NCBI GenBank assembly: GCA_914767885.1
Contig: CAJZBQ010000022.1
Span: 248,001-312,000, forward strand
Direction of reading: 5' to 3'
DNA: 64,000 nt
Source of the DNA: Blepharisma stoltei
Taxonomy: Eukaryota; Ciliophora; Heterotrichea; Heterotrichida; Blepharismidae
Shown: positions 34,381 through 44,750 of the stretch, piece by piece
Layout of the letters: each line of letters starts with the position of its first letter
Position numbering within the stretch: position 1 is the stretch's first letter
Program-made: the position numbers and the translations under genes
Notes under the pieces: model-generated
Told to the model about the DNA's origin: nothing
The model's input: the letters and a program-made list of their open reading frames with translations, nothing else
Database searches by the model: none

Positions 34381-36255
34381 TTATACAGATTGAATCCTAT
34401 GAGGAATTGCATCAAGAGTTTTTCCAATAAACTCAATTTCCTTACGCACATCATCCATTTGAGAAGACTTTTTCTTGCTAGACTCAGTTACTTTAGGCTG
34501 TATGCTGAGCTTATAAGTGTTTCTTGAAGCTGTAAACTGAGAATATCTCGGACCAGCATTTTTGCTTTGGTAAGTGGTAGGATGTCTTATCATATGTTTA
34601 AGCTGTCTATAAGCAGCTTCTAAATCAAGCGATTTTTCATATTCTTTTTCATCTCCAAGTAGACTTCTTGCAGCGTTTCTGAACTCTTCAAGTCTGGTCC
34701 TTTTGGCTTTTTCTCTCATCTTTTTCTCTCCTCCTTCAGTTTCTGTTAAGAAAAATTGATTTCCAGCACTTTCTTTTATAGGCCTAGATGAGCCTCTATC
34801 ATTACTCGGTGTATAAATATCTTTATAAGCTGGAGGAGGCTCAATTGCAGGCGGGAAAATATCTTCTTCGATTTCTTGTGTTGAATTTATTTCAGAAATC
34901 GGCAGCACGCCCATATCTTTGCTAAGCTCAACCCCAAACAATTGATTTTTTAAAGCAGCTGTATAATCTTGAGTTATATAAGCAATTGGTCTTGCATAAG
35001 GTGCTTTGTTTCTTTTTTTGTTATTTTGCGATTCGCTTATAATTGTTCCGCCTAGCTCAGTTGCGATTACCTCTTGTAATTTATCAACATCTTTGGTTTG
35101 TGCAAAAGGATTGCCTGTTATTATAAGTATTTGGAGACTTGGCATATTGCTTGCATACATAAGGTTATCTTGATTATCTACCCAGTTATAAGAAAAATCC
35201 AGCTCTCTTAGATGTACGAATGCTTCTTGTTCAAGAGCATCGCTATGGATTCCTCTCAATTTATTTCTAGAAATATCAAGCTTTTGCAAGCCAGGAATTG
35301 TAGACAAAGACCTGAATAATAAAGAAGCAGAAAATAAAACACTGTCAGTAGAAAACCCATTTGAGCTTAAATACAATTCTTTCAAAGCCTTAAAGTCACT
35401 TAAATCTTCAGGTAAGGTGCATAAATCATTTGAAGATAAATCCAGCGATTCCAATCTTCCAAGTGAAGAAAGATTTGAAATACTTGATGCGTGGATTTTA
35501 TTATAGCTTAAATTCAAAGTTTCCAAACATCTGAATGAAGGAAATGGGAGGGTTGGAATGTTCGTTATTTTGTTGCACATCAAATTCAGCTCAGTCAGAC
35601 TTTCTAAATTTTTCAGCTTTTCCATAGCAACTGCGTTATCTGAGAGATCTAATGTACTTAAGCTTGTAAAGTACTTTAAATCGTCCTCTACTACATCAGA
35701 TATGCCTTCACCGCTGAGTCTTGCACAAATTGCTTCATTTGGCATTTCTACTTTGCATATACATTAAAATGGCGACGACGAAGCAGCCCTTTTTCTCAAC
35801 ACCTGTAGCCGCGAGCACGAAAGGCAGCAGGAACCTTGTGGAAGGGAAATTGGCACTCGATGAGCATCCTCGTCCAGTAAGGGCGGCTCTTTGAAAGGTT
35901 GTGTTATGATTGATAGTGAGCAAGCGAGAGAAGCGTTAAGGGTGGAGGTAGTCTTTCGGGAATTACGGCGGAGTTTTCTATATTAATTAAGTGTAAGTAT
36001 AAGGCATTCCACTTTGCATATTTCTAAAAGTAAAAAGCCGTCTAGGATTTTATTGTAGTTTTTTGGTTTAAATGACTCTGGGGTTTCTTTGTAAAATGCG
36101 TTGAAAGGGTTTTTTCGGAGATGCCGAGGGCGTTTTACTCTTGCTGGTTGAATTTCAGCGTTGAGGTCGTGGACTTTGACGGGGAAACTTTGAAATTTAT
36201 CGTTACTCTTGGTACCTTTGGAGCTGCTTATAATTGTGCTTATTGAGTAGGACAT
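34381..36255 (-). CDS. Leucine-rich-repeat protein, XRRA1-like
   Basis: This gives 537 residues after removing the repeat at 35761-36021. Removal rebuilds LLLEICKVEMPNEAICARL in one frame, so the ATG at 35745 is an internal Met and not the start. The N-terminal 85 residues precede at least six leucine-rich repeats (for example LEKLKNLESLTELNLMCNKI-type and LESLDLSSNDLCTLP). The C-terminal half is charged and ends in a predicted helix. The layout (short N-terminus with a VE...L..G..E.DL lead-in, then LRRs) resembles XRRA1, a poorly understood conserved LRR protein. The assignment rests on pattern only and a generic LRR protein is possible. Confidence 0.7.
35761..36021. mobile_element. Short GC-rich retroposon-like insertion in the LRR gene
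   Basis: The element proper is 35761-36010 (250 bp). It is flanked by a perfect 11-bp duplication ACTTTGCATAT (35750-35760 and 36011-36021). It begins ACATTAAAATGGCGACG, the complement of the shared family end, but is about half as long as other copies, as a truncated retroposon would be. Removing it with one repeat copy restores 537 codons in frame. Confidence 0.85.
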
Positions 36256-36309
36256 TTATATGAAAGAAATAATTGAATAAAGATAGCTAAAAATGAGTCA
36301 AGCAATAAA

Positions 36310-36783
36310 ATGCTTCTAGGTAGTATTTGTTTACTGATGATTGGGGTGCTCGGGTTTTGGAGTGATTCAGACACAATAAATATAGACTTAGCATCACATA
36401 TGCCGTATATCATTAAAAATATATTTGAGGATCAAGGTAATCCAGAAATTGAAGCTAAACTGATAGCGCAATCCTATTTAGCTAAAAGAGAAGTATTTAA
36501 CTTAAAAAAATTGAAAAATGTAATATTTACAGGAGATTTATTTAAGTATGCTGAAGAGTGAAAAAGAGAATTATTTTATGAAATCTTCCAAACAGAATCA
36601 AAAGATATCCTAAGAGACATCCATTATATTCCTTTTTCATATGAATATTATCAGGCTATTAAAACATCATTTCATACCTGAATGTCTCAGCAGCCTACAG
36701 AAGAAGAATATCAAAATATAGAAACATCCCATGCTGAGTCAATCGAATGCCCAATATTACTGAACTTTCCTTACACATTTTAA
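36310..36783 (+). CDS. Small protein with N-terminal hydrophobic segment, unknown
   Basis: This gives 157 residues. Two in-frame TGA codons (AEEWKREL, SFHTWMSQ) are read as Trp; TAA ends it. Residues 1-15 (MLLGSICLLMIGVLG) are hydrophobic and could be a signal peptide or anchor. The rest is acidic and soluble-looking, with no domain I recognise. An ATG 17 bp upstream leads to an early TAG in its own frame, so 36310 is the likely start. It is divergent from the LRR gene, with 54 bp between the starts. Confidence 0.65.
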
Positions 36784-36818
36784 GTAAAATTCTTCCTATT
36801 TAATTAATAATTTATATA

Positions 36819-37862
36819 TTATTCAATCGTTGTACTTGAACTAGTCTCATTGCACCAGTAAGGCTTCCAAACAAGTAGCTTGATATCATTTTCTGTTTTA
36901 TATATATTTTGCTTTAATCCGCCTCTTATTTTCAGCAATCCAATATTTTTCACTGCCTCAAAAATTTCACCTACAACTTCTCCTTTATCGTTAACAATTC
37001 TTTTTCCTGATAAATTTAAGTCACAAGCTTCGTCAACAAATTCAACTGGAGGATGAACAGCATCAGTTAAGCCTTCAAGCTTATCTGTAATCAAAAATGG
37101 ATAAGTTCTTGTTCTTACGACGCCTTGAGTGTGGACTCTTGCCATCAGTTCTTGGCCAACATAGCAGCCTTTATTGTAGCTTATCGTATTTAAAAGATCA
37201 AAATTTAGCATCTGCGGAATTTCATTGCAAATTGGCGGACCTTCAGGAATGCCTAATAAGATCCTTAAATACCTATAATGCTCAGACCCTTTCTCCACGA
37301 TTCCACTATCTTCTTCAATTTCTAGGCAATCCTGCTCAGTAATCGTTCTAGTTCCTAATAGCTTGCATCTTGGATCAACAAAGCATGTATAACCATAAAG
37401 CATTCTCCCTAAGTCTTCGTCAATTTTAGGAGGCTCTCCTATTTCATCAAAAAATTGCCTTGCCCCTTCAGGCTCTTCTGGGATTGACACAGGTGATGCA
37501 GTTGCATATACACTCATGAGTTCATCAAGATTGTCTACTTTCACGTCTTTTCTAAATGCATGTTGCTTGATATAAGCCATAAGAATTGACGATTGATTTA
37601 TATGTGTATCTATAAAAAACGCAGGATCGTAATCTACAAATGAAGGAGCTTTTACTATAATTGCGTGGCACTGAATCCTTCCTTTTGGGTCTAAAAATAA
37701 AGAGTTCATTCCCCATTGAGGACTGCTCACGAATTTATCGATGTCATTTGTGCAGAGACCTTGGAGAAGCCTGAGTAAAAGTTACTTTATGCAGTCTTTG
37801 CCATGAATTACATTTATTGACCTATCTGCGAGTTTGAATAAATATCCAACATTGGCCAGCAT
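36819..37862 (-). CDS. IBA57: IBA57/CAF17-type iron-sulfur cluster assembly protein
   Basis: This gives 342 residues. It belongs to the YgfZ/GcvT-like family; in eukaryotes IBA57 works in mitochondria with ISCA proteins to mature [4Fe-4S] proteins. The family signature is clear: KGCYVGQELMARVHTQG near residue 235. The N-terminal GKDCIKGLLQGLCTNDIDKF is rebuilt by removing a 15-nt intron (37771-37785). A C-terminal GEVVGEIFEAVKNIGLL matches the usual last subdomain. No clear mitochondrial presequence is visible before the folate-binding-like fold (MLANVGYLFKLADRS). The 3' end is 35 bp from the neighbouring gene end. Confidence 0.9.
37771..37785 (-). other. 15-nt spliceosomal intron in IBA57
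   Basis: The minus-strand sequence GTAACTTTTACTCAG contains a TAA and interrupts the conserved GKDCIK/GLLQGL segment. It has GT and AG ends and an A before the 3' site. Removing exactly 15 nt keeps the frame. Introns of 15-16 nt are typical of heterotrich ciliates. Confidence 0.9.
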
Positions 37863-37896
37863 TTTTATTCGCAAAAATGAGAGATAGAAATTAAAG

Positions 37897-39515
37897 TTAT
37901 TTATTTTTAACAATTTTCTTGGTAGGATCTAAAGGAAAAACTTTGATATTCTCATAAATCAGAATTTCGTCAATTAATTGTAAATCTCCACTTACAAGTA
38001 GCTCTCTTGGCTTGCTCTGAACAAAATTTAAATTTCCAGAAGGACTGCCATCTAATCCCCCTTTGTTTCTTGCAATTAGAAAACTCTCTAGCAAATTTTT
38101 TATTTTTTTTCTTCCTCCTGTGAATTGGATTGCATTTTCACTTACTCCCCCATCGTGTGAGCGAATAAAACCATTGGATAGTCCCTATTTTTTTGGTAAA
38201 AAGCACCCTCTGTGAATGAACAAAAAATTTGTTGAATATAAAAAATTTTTTTATGAAAAAATATTTTGAAAAGTGATTCAAATTATTTCGATTTGGGATT
38301 TTTAAATTTGATATAAAAATTTATTACAAAAATTTGCATATCAATTTTTCAAAAAAAAAATTAATCCATTCTGTGATCGAACTTATTTTTTTTTTTTAAT
38401 AATGGAGGGTGGAGAGCTAGAAATCAAGCTTTAATATCGCTGGAATTGATTTCTTCTTTGTCATTTTTTAAAACAGCAAGCTTTTTATTCTGTAAAATAT
38501 TTTGGTTTAAATGGGCACCAATATTATTTGTGAAGTGCTTTCTTGGTTTTATCGAATTTATAGAGACTCTTCCAGAAAAGCTGCTTATTTCTGAGCATCT
38601 TGGGGATGGAGTTTTTAAAGAATTTGCTAAAGCTTCTTTGCATGTTTTCATATTTGTATTAATCTCACTGTCAAGCTTGGATATTCTGTGTTCATATTCA
38701 TCAAGCTCTACTGAAAACACTGGCTTAATATTTTCAATAAGCTCAGAGCTCATTGGCCTATCCGATTGTTTAGTTGAAAAAGTTGATGCAATTGCATTAT
38801 TTTCTGCTTTATGAAGCAGCTGTGGTGATAAAGATAATTTTGGAACATTTTTTGGTCTTTGCTTCTTAATTTTATTGCCTTTTTTATCTGAGCAGCTCAT
38901 TAAAAGTCCAACAAATAATAAGAGCTTCAAAATGACCTCTTCATACTTATATTGATCAATTAAATCTTTAAAATGCTCAGGATTAGAAACATCTTTGCAA
39001 AATAACTCAAAGTTTTGTTTATTTTGCATCAGCATTTCAATCATTTTTTGGGCATTCTCCATTACCTCTTTATTTTGCCTTTTTTGAAACTTGCTGAGTG
39101 TATCTGGAAATGATTCATCGCTCATATCAGTTCATGATTCATCTATAATGTGCCCACTTCATCGGTCTTCAGCTTCTTTCAATCTTTTCATTAAATTTTT
39201 GTTTTCAATATCTTTATCAAATAATTCCTTTTTATATTGTTCAGCTTTTTTTAATTTATTCTCTTTTTCTTTCAGACTTTCAAAGAGGAAATCGCTTTTC
39301 TCTTTTTCCTTAGTTAAATCTTTAGTACATTCTGTAACAGACTGAATCAATGCTTCTTTTTCCTCTTTTGATTTTAAAAGCTCTTTCTCACAGTTCTCTA
39401 ACTCTTTGAGGAATATAATCAAAAATTAAATTAATCGCCTTTCGGGGAAATTGAAATACCTTTTTAGAATAATTATTTTTTAAACAAAGCATTTCTCTAA
39501 AATATATAGATATAA

Positions 39516-39551
<36 letters not shown>

Positions 39552-39859
39552 GGTTTCCATTCAAATTATTGTAATTAAATTTTCTGTATTTTGTCTTGTA
39601 TATGACTTTCACTCTTCATCAGTTAGCAAAAATAAGAATTTTGCTCACTTTCAGAGAGAGGAATTAAGTTATTTTTTAAGCTATTAATTTTTTCTTTTGA
39701 TGTTTGGAGATCTTCTTTCATTTTCCTAAATAGCTCTGAATCTTCGTAGTGAGGAATCTCATAAATGTTTCTGAGGCTGTAAAATTTTTCATTAGGCTTT
39801 ATGGGGTTTTTGTTAGAGTCAACTCTTTTCTTCTGATTTCCCCTATCAATTATAAACAA
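37897..39859 (-). CDS. Coiled-coil protein, unknown
   Basis: This gives 478 residues after removing two IESs (38143-38417 and 39414-39664). TGA encodes Trp in AEDRWSGH, DESWTDM and DIKAWFL. The N-terminal part (residues about 35-140) is a Lys/Glu-rich coiled coil, followed by a region with a hydrophobic KLLLFVGLLM helix and a Ser-rich tail ending VKNK. The joins give NLFLKELENCEKEL and KAWFLSENAIQFTGG. The start is the first ATG after upstream stops. A 15-nt GT...TAG string at the start (GTTTATAATTGATAG) is a possible intron, but the upstream frame does not support it. The function is unknown. Confidence 0.72.
38143..38417. mobile_element. Family A IES (275 bp) in the coiled-coil gene
   Basis: The left end is TTACTCCCCCATCGTGTGAGCGAATAAAACC and the right end is TAATGGAGGGTGGAGAGCTAG. 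TA is kept once. Removal joins IKAWFL to SENAIQ in frame and brings the distal 38424-39125 part together with the last 65 residues. The core is more diverged than in the copies at 4224 and 25908. Confidence 0.83.
39414..39664. mobile_element. Degenerate family A IES (251 bp) with an (AAAT)n microsatellite
   Basis: The right end TTTTGCTCACTTTCAGAGAGAGGAATTAAG is a decayed family A end; the left end is hardly recognisable. GAGGAAT occurs at both borders, and the in-frame join uses TA (NLFLKELENCE). Within it lies a perfect run of AAAT units at about 39522-39550. Confidence 0.65.
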
Positions 39860-40511
39860 AATCGGTTAAATTTGCATTTTTTAAATTAATCTCCTCTTTT
39901 TATTTGGAACAAAATTTATTGTTTATTCTAAAGATTATAATGTATATCGAAATACCTTTGATACCTAATTTCTGTTTCAAACATCAAAAACTTATCTATG
40001 CATATATATTTTAAATGGATAAATATAAATAGAATGCTATTAAAACAAAGTTAGGATCTTTAGTGATAAATTTTATAAATTTTTTTCAAAAAAATTTGAA
40101 CTTCTAATAATCTGGAATTGAATCCAAATAAAAGAAAAGGAGTGAGAACTCGATTTTCGAGAATGCCTCATTATACAATGTTTAAATTATCAACAGCATT
40201 TTAAAGATTCATCATAATAGTCTATGAGTAAATTAATGGCGCAATTGCTTTTTAATTAAACTCGAAAGATTATAATAAAAGGATTTATCTAAAATAAATT
40301 GAATAATAAGAAGAAATATGCAGCATTATAATATAAACGATAGTAAAGCCTCTCAGGAGCTCTAAGATTATTTTTATGGTATAGAGCTCATTCTGAAATT
40401 CTATCCTAACAATTATTAAATCTTTTAGTCAGAGAAGTAAGTTTTGGATTCCTTCTATTAAATGTTTTATTGCAGCCAGTCTTTCCAATCTTAATTAGAA
40501 TTAAATATCGG
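39860..40511. other. AT-rich spacer
   Basis: About 650 bp of noncoding, A/T-rich sequence between two minus-strand coiled-coil genes. No element or RNA gene was recognised. Confidence 0.5.
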
Positions 40512-43500
40512 TTAAATGTTGTCTTCAAATCTTTGTCTCATAAAAGGACTCCTTCTGCTGTCTCTTATAGACCCGTAATCCCCTGAAGCTCTATTTTCTT
40601 TGATATATGCTCCTAGTTTATCTTCTTTTTGTGCCAATTCAAATCTTAGCGAGTGTATTCTCTCACTCAAATCCTGCACATCATTTTTCCTCAATCTTGC
40701 AACCTGCTCTTTTTGTTCTCTTTCCTGCTCTAAGTACCCTTCTAACTCCAATATTCTATTTTCTAAATTTTTAACTTCTGTAAAGTACCTTTCTTTTGGA
40801 ATATAATCCTGCAAATTCAATGCTTGCCTTTCATAATTAAGTGATTTTAATTTTTCCCAAGTTGAAGCCAAACATTGGCTTTGACATCTTTCCAGTGGTT
40901 CCTTTTGAGGACTCCCTTAAAGGTTTTCTTGGGGAGAAAATGGAAATCACTGATTAACAGTAGCGATAGTAGGTTGCTAGGCAACTCTGTAGGAGACATT
41001 AAACGATATAGAATAACTAAGATAACTAAGATTTTAATCTTTCATTTTCTAATTCTTCTTTTATAGCAGTATATCGCTTTTCATATTGCGATTTTACCTT
41101 TTCGATTTCTTCTTGGTGGGAGCTTCTCAGCTTAAATTCACTTTCACTCCTTTCTGTTATAGCTTTCCTCAAGTCTTCTTTGGTTTTTTCTAAGTCTTTT
41201 TCATATTTAGCTTGAAGCTCACTAGTTGATTTCCTTAATACATTTTGACTGCTTGTTTTTATTTTTAGAGCTCCTTCAGTGACTTCTTTTTGCAGATTAT
41301 CAAAAGCTTCTGTATTGGCTTGCAGTCTGATGTGGAGTTTTTGATTTTGCCTATTTGCATCTTCTAAGTCCAATTTAAATTTTGCAACTGACTCTTTAGC
41401 TTTTTCAGCCATAAGTTCACTTGATTTCTTTTTATCAATTAAGAGCTTGACAGCTTTTCTTACATTTTCCATATCAGGATCATCCCATCATATGATTTCT
41501 TCTCTAATTAAACTTTCTTCAAGCTTATGAAGTTTATTTCTCCACTCTCTTTTAATTTCTTCTGAAAACCCTGTCACTTTGCTTTCAAGAGTTTTTCTTT
41601 GATTTACATCTTTTTCTATGAATTTAATAGATAGGTCTTTTACTATTGATTTAAGCATAGCGTTAAATGAACTAATCTCAAAGTCCAAGGTTTGTTTTAT
41701 CATAGATAAATCAGATTTCAACGACTGTATGCAGAATTTTGTGTTTCTCCATATTTTCTCAGTAGTGAGATTGAACTTCCTCCCTTTTTCTAACAATTGA
41801 GCTTTGTGGGCCAACAGCTCTTCTTTTGTATACTCAAGTTCTTCTTTCATAGATATCATCATTGATTTTAGTTCGAAATTTTCCTGCTCAGCCGATATCA
41901 ATCGTTCTCTATTAAGCTTATCCTTATTTTCCAGCTCAGAAGTCAAAGATTTCGTAAATGTTTGCGATTCTTTCAGCAAGTTCCTGGCTTCAGAGTGATG
42001 ACATGTAATTTCGTCAATTTCATCTTCTAAAACCCTTATTTGGTTTTCTAGCTTTGATATAAATTTATGAGATTGTTCAAGGTCATCTTCAAGCCTTTGG
42101 CTTTTTTCTTTTTCTAAGCCTAAAAATCTTTTTTCAATGAACTCATTGTTCATAATTTCTTGTTTTTCTTGGTACTTAATTGTTTGCTGCTTATAGTAAT
42201 TTAATTGGTCTTCTAATTCTTTTCGCTTTATTTCAGATTTCATTAATTCATTTTCTACCTTGAACCTGAATTCTGATTCTTCTCCTTTGCATGACTTCAA
42301 TAAGTCTAAAGTGTCACTAGCTTTTTCTAGCTGTGATAAAATATCAAGTTTTTCGTCGTTTAATTCTTTTATTTCGTTACTTTTCTGCTTGATTTCAGCC
42401 TGCAAAGCTGCCTTGCATGATTTTAAGTCACTTTTTAAGTTTTCTTCTCTGTCAATAGAATCCTTCAATAAATCCTTTTGGTACTTTAAGTCTCTTTTAA
42501 GTTTATTTATTTCTTGGTTTAAATTTTCAATGTTATCTTCATGTGTCCGGCTCAGCCTATCTATTTTTAGTTGGTGCTCTTTTACTAACTTCTTTTCATG
42601 GGCATCAATAGATTCTTGATGGGATACTTTTGGAATAAAGTCTCTTTCAATTTCTGATGATTTACTTTGTAGAAGGGATCTGATTTCTTTTTCTTTATCA
42701 CTTCGTATTTTCATTTCAGTCGTGACGATTTCTTCTGCTTTCCTTTCTAGTTGTGTTTGCAGATTTATTATTTGAAGATCGTATTGAGATTTCAGCTCAT
42801 CAATTTTCATTTTTTGGCTTTTTTCTGTTTCTTTTATCTTTTCTTCTGATTCTTTTAATAGATTTTTCAGATTTTCTTCATTTTCATACGATATTTTGAG
42901 CTGGACTTTGGCTTCTTCCAGCTTATCAGAACAATTTTTATAATCTTTTTGACTTTCCAAAATTTTCGATCTTTGTTCTTTTACTTTTTGCTTCAGCTTC
43001 CCATTTTTGGATTTTGAATTTTTTATGACACCTTGCAAATCTTGCTGAGACTTAGTAAGTTCTTCATATTGGCTCTGATAAGCTTGGAAACTAGATATAA
43101 GTTTGGCTTGGTCTTTTTCCACAGCTTTTTTCTTCTGTTTAAGCTCATTGTTTTCATCAATTAGCTCTTCTAATCTCATTTTGAAGTTGTTTTTATTATC
43201 TTCAAGAGACCTAACAGAAATTTTCCACTGCTCTTCTCTATTCAATGCATCTTCTAGCTTACTCCCCCCCATCCTTGATCGAACGATTGACTGTAAAAAT
43301 TCCTAAAAATGGGGAAAATTAACCCCCATCCTTGATCGAACGATTTTCATATCATGCAAACTTTTATATATATAAAAATATATTAGTTATCAAAAGCTTG
43401 GGAATGTGCCTAATGAAGTTTGTTTTCAGAGGCTTTGAGACGACAAAAAGCTACGAAATCAACCATTCGAAGTGATTTAGTCATCAATCTAGGCTTAAAA

Positions 43501-44525
43501 ACCCAATAATCTAATAAAATATAGATTCTTTAAAATTTTAAAAAAAAAAATCAAAAATTCAATAAAGAACAAATCAAAATTTATAAAGTTTTAAGGGTAA
43601 CCCAAAAATTCAAAATATTAAAATTGGTATTCTTATGAAATTAATTCAATTTTTTGCTGTAAAAATAATTATTAAATACTCTTAGCCCTCTTAATTAAAA
43701 GTATAAAAAAAAAAAAACATATTTTTTTTTATTTTATATATATATAAATTTTTTTACCCAAAAAATTTTTTTTTTAACCCCCCATCCTTGATCGAACGAT
43801 GGCGAGTCGTTCGATCAAGGATGGGGGGAGTTAGATTTCAATCCATCAAGTTCAAAGCACAGATCATTGATATGTGCCAAATCCTTTTGGCGCTGAGAAT
43901 TTAAAACTTCATTATCGATTTGAAGCCTCTTAATTTTTTCTTCAGACTCTATCATCTGGTTTCCAATTATTTTATTTTGGCTTCTTGCCATATCTTCTAC
44001 TTTATGCGACCATTCTAAATCTTTTATTTTAAGCTTTTCATCGATAATGGAATCTGTGTGCTCTACTTTCATTCTCATTTCATGGTAAACCCTTCCAATT
44101 CTGTCTTTTTCTAGCGATTCCCTTCTCACTTTGTCCTCTAAATCTCTAATAATTGATAATTGTTTCTGTTTTTCATACTCGAGCTTGAGGACTTCACCTT
44201 TTTCTTGGATCAATGAGTCTTGAAGTTTTGAAATTGTCAGTTCTTTTTCGTTGCTCATAATGCTTTCAAGCAATTCTTTGGCTCGCTGAGAAGCAAAACC
44301 TTGGCTTAATGAACTTTCTTTCATCGCGTGAAATATATCGTCGTTATTTACATCTTCAAAATATCTTTGGACTTGGTAATTTAAATTTGAAATTCTTTGC
44401 TCATATAAGTCTCTAGCGTATTCTAGTTTCTCTTGATATTCTTTATCCTTTGCTAACTTCGAGTCGTATATTTTGTCTGCCAAATCACTTTGGCGCAAGT
44501 TTATAGGCTCATCTGAAAAGTTCAT
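40512..44525 (-). CDS. Long coiled-coil protein
   Basis: This gives 1084 residues after removing the family C element (43259-43830) and the insertion at 40843-41029. The joins are FELDGLKSKLEDALNRE and ENERLKSLNYERQAL. In-frame TGA plus TGG give EEIIWWDDPD. Almost the whole chain is Lys/Glu/Gln/Leu heptad-type coiled coil, with a Trp-rich bipartite spot near residue 570 (KIWRNTKFCIQ) and a short basic tail (RDSRRSPFMRQRF). A structural role in the cytoskeleton, cilium or basal body is likely for such proteins but cannot be fixed from sequence. Met 44525 is the first in frame. Confidence 0.75.
40843..41029. mobile_element. Insertion of 178 bp with 9-bp target-site duplication in the coiled-coil gene
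   Basis: GATTTTAAT occurs at 40843-40851 and 41030-41038. The segment between is less AT-rich than its neighbours and ends in two imperfect repeats of AACTAAGAT. Removing 187 bp gives ENERLKSLNYER in frame. It lacks the shared end of the other GC-rich repeats, so it may be a truncated member or another family. Confidence 0.7.
43259..43830. mobile_element. Family C IES/MITE-like element (572 bp) in the coiled-coil gene
   Basis: TTACTCCCCCCCATCCTTGATCGAACGATT on the left and GAGTCGTTCGATCAAGGATGGGGGGAGTTAG on the right are inverted ends, with TTA kept once. An internal CCCCCATCCTTGATCGAACGATTTTC lies about 60 bp in. The interior closely matches 1213-1720 (for example ATATTAGTTATCAAAAGCTTGGGAA). 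Removal joins GLKS to KLEDALNRE in frame. Confidence 0.93.
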
Positions 44526-44750
44526 TCAAGTAATAATTTATTTAAAAATGACTAATTAATGATTAGGAGCCAATTTTTATATATAAAGACTTATAATTAT
44601 AATATTTCAAATATTTAAAAATTAAAAATCTCAATATATTTTAATATTTTCTTGATGTCAATTAATTGGATTTCAATTTTTAATAAATAATTAAAATGTG
44701 ACTAAAATTAAAGTGATGAATAATTAATAGAGCTTCAGCTATTAAGCCTA

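Noticed and set aside
39388-39612. 74-codon frame with many Ile/Phe/Leu/Tyr residues
   Set aside because: It is generated by an (AAAT)n microsatellite inside an IES.
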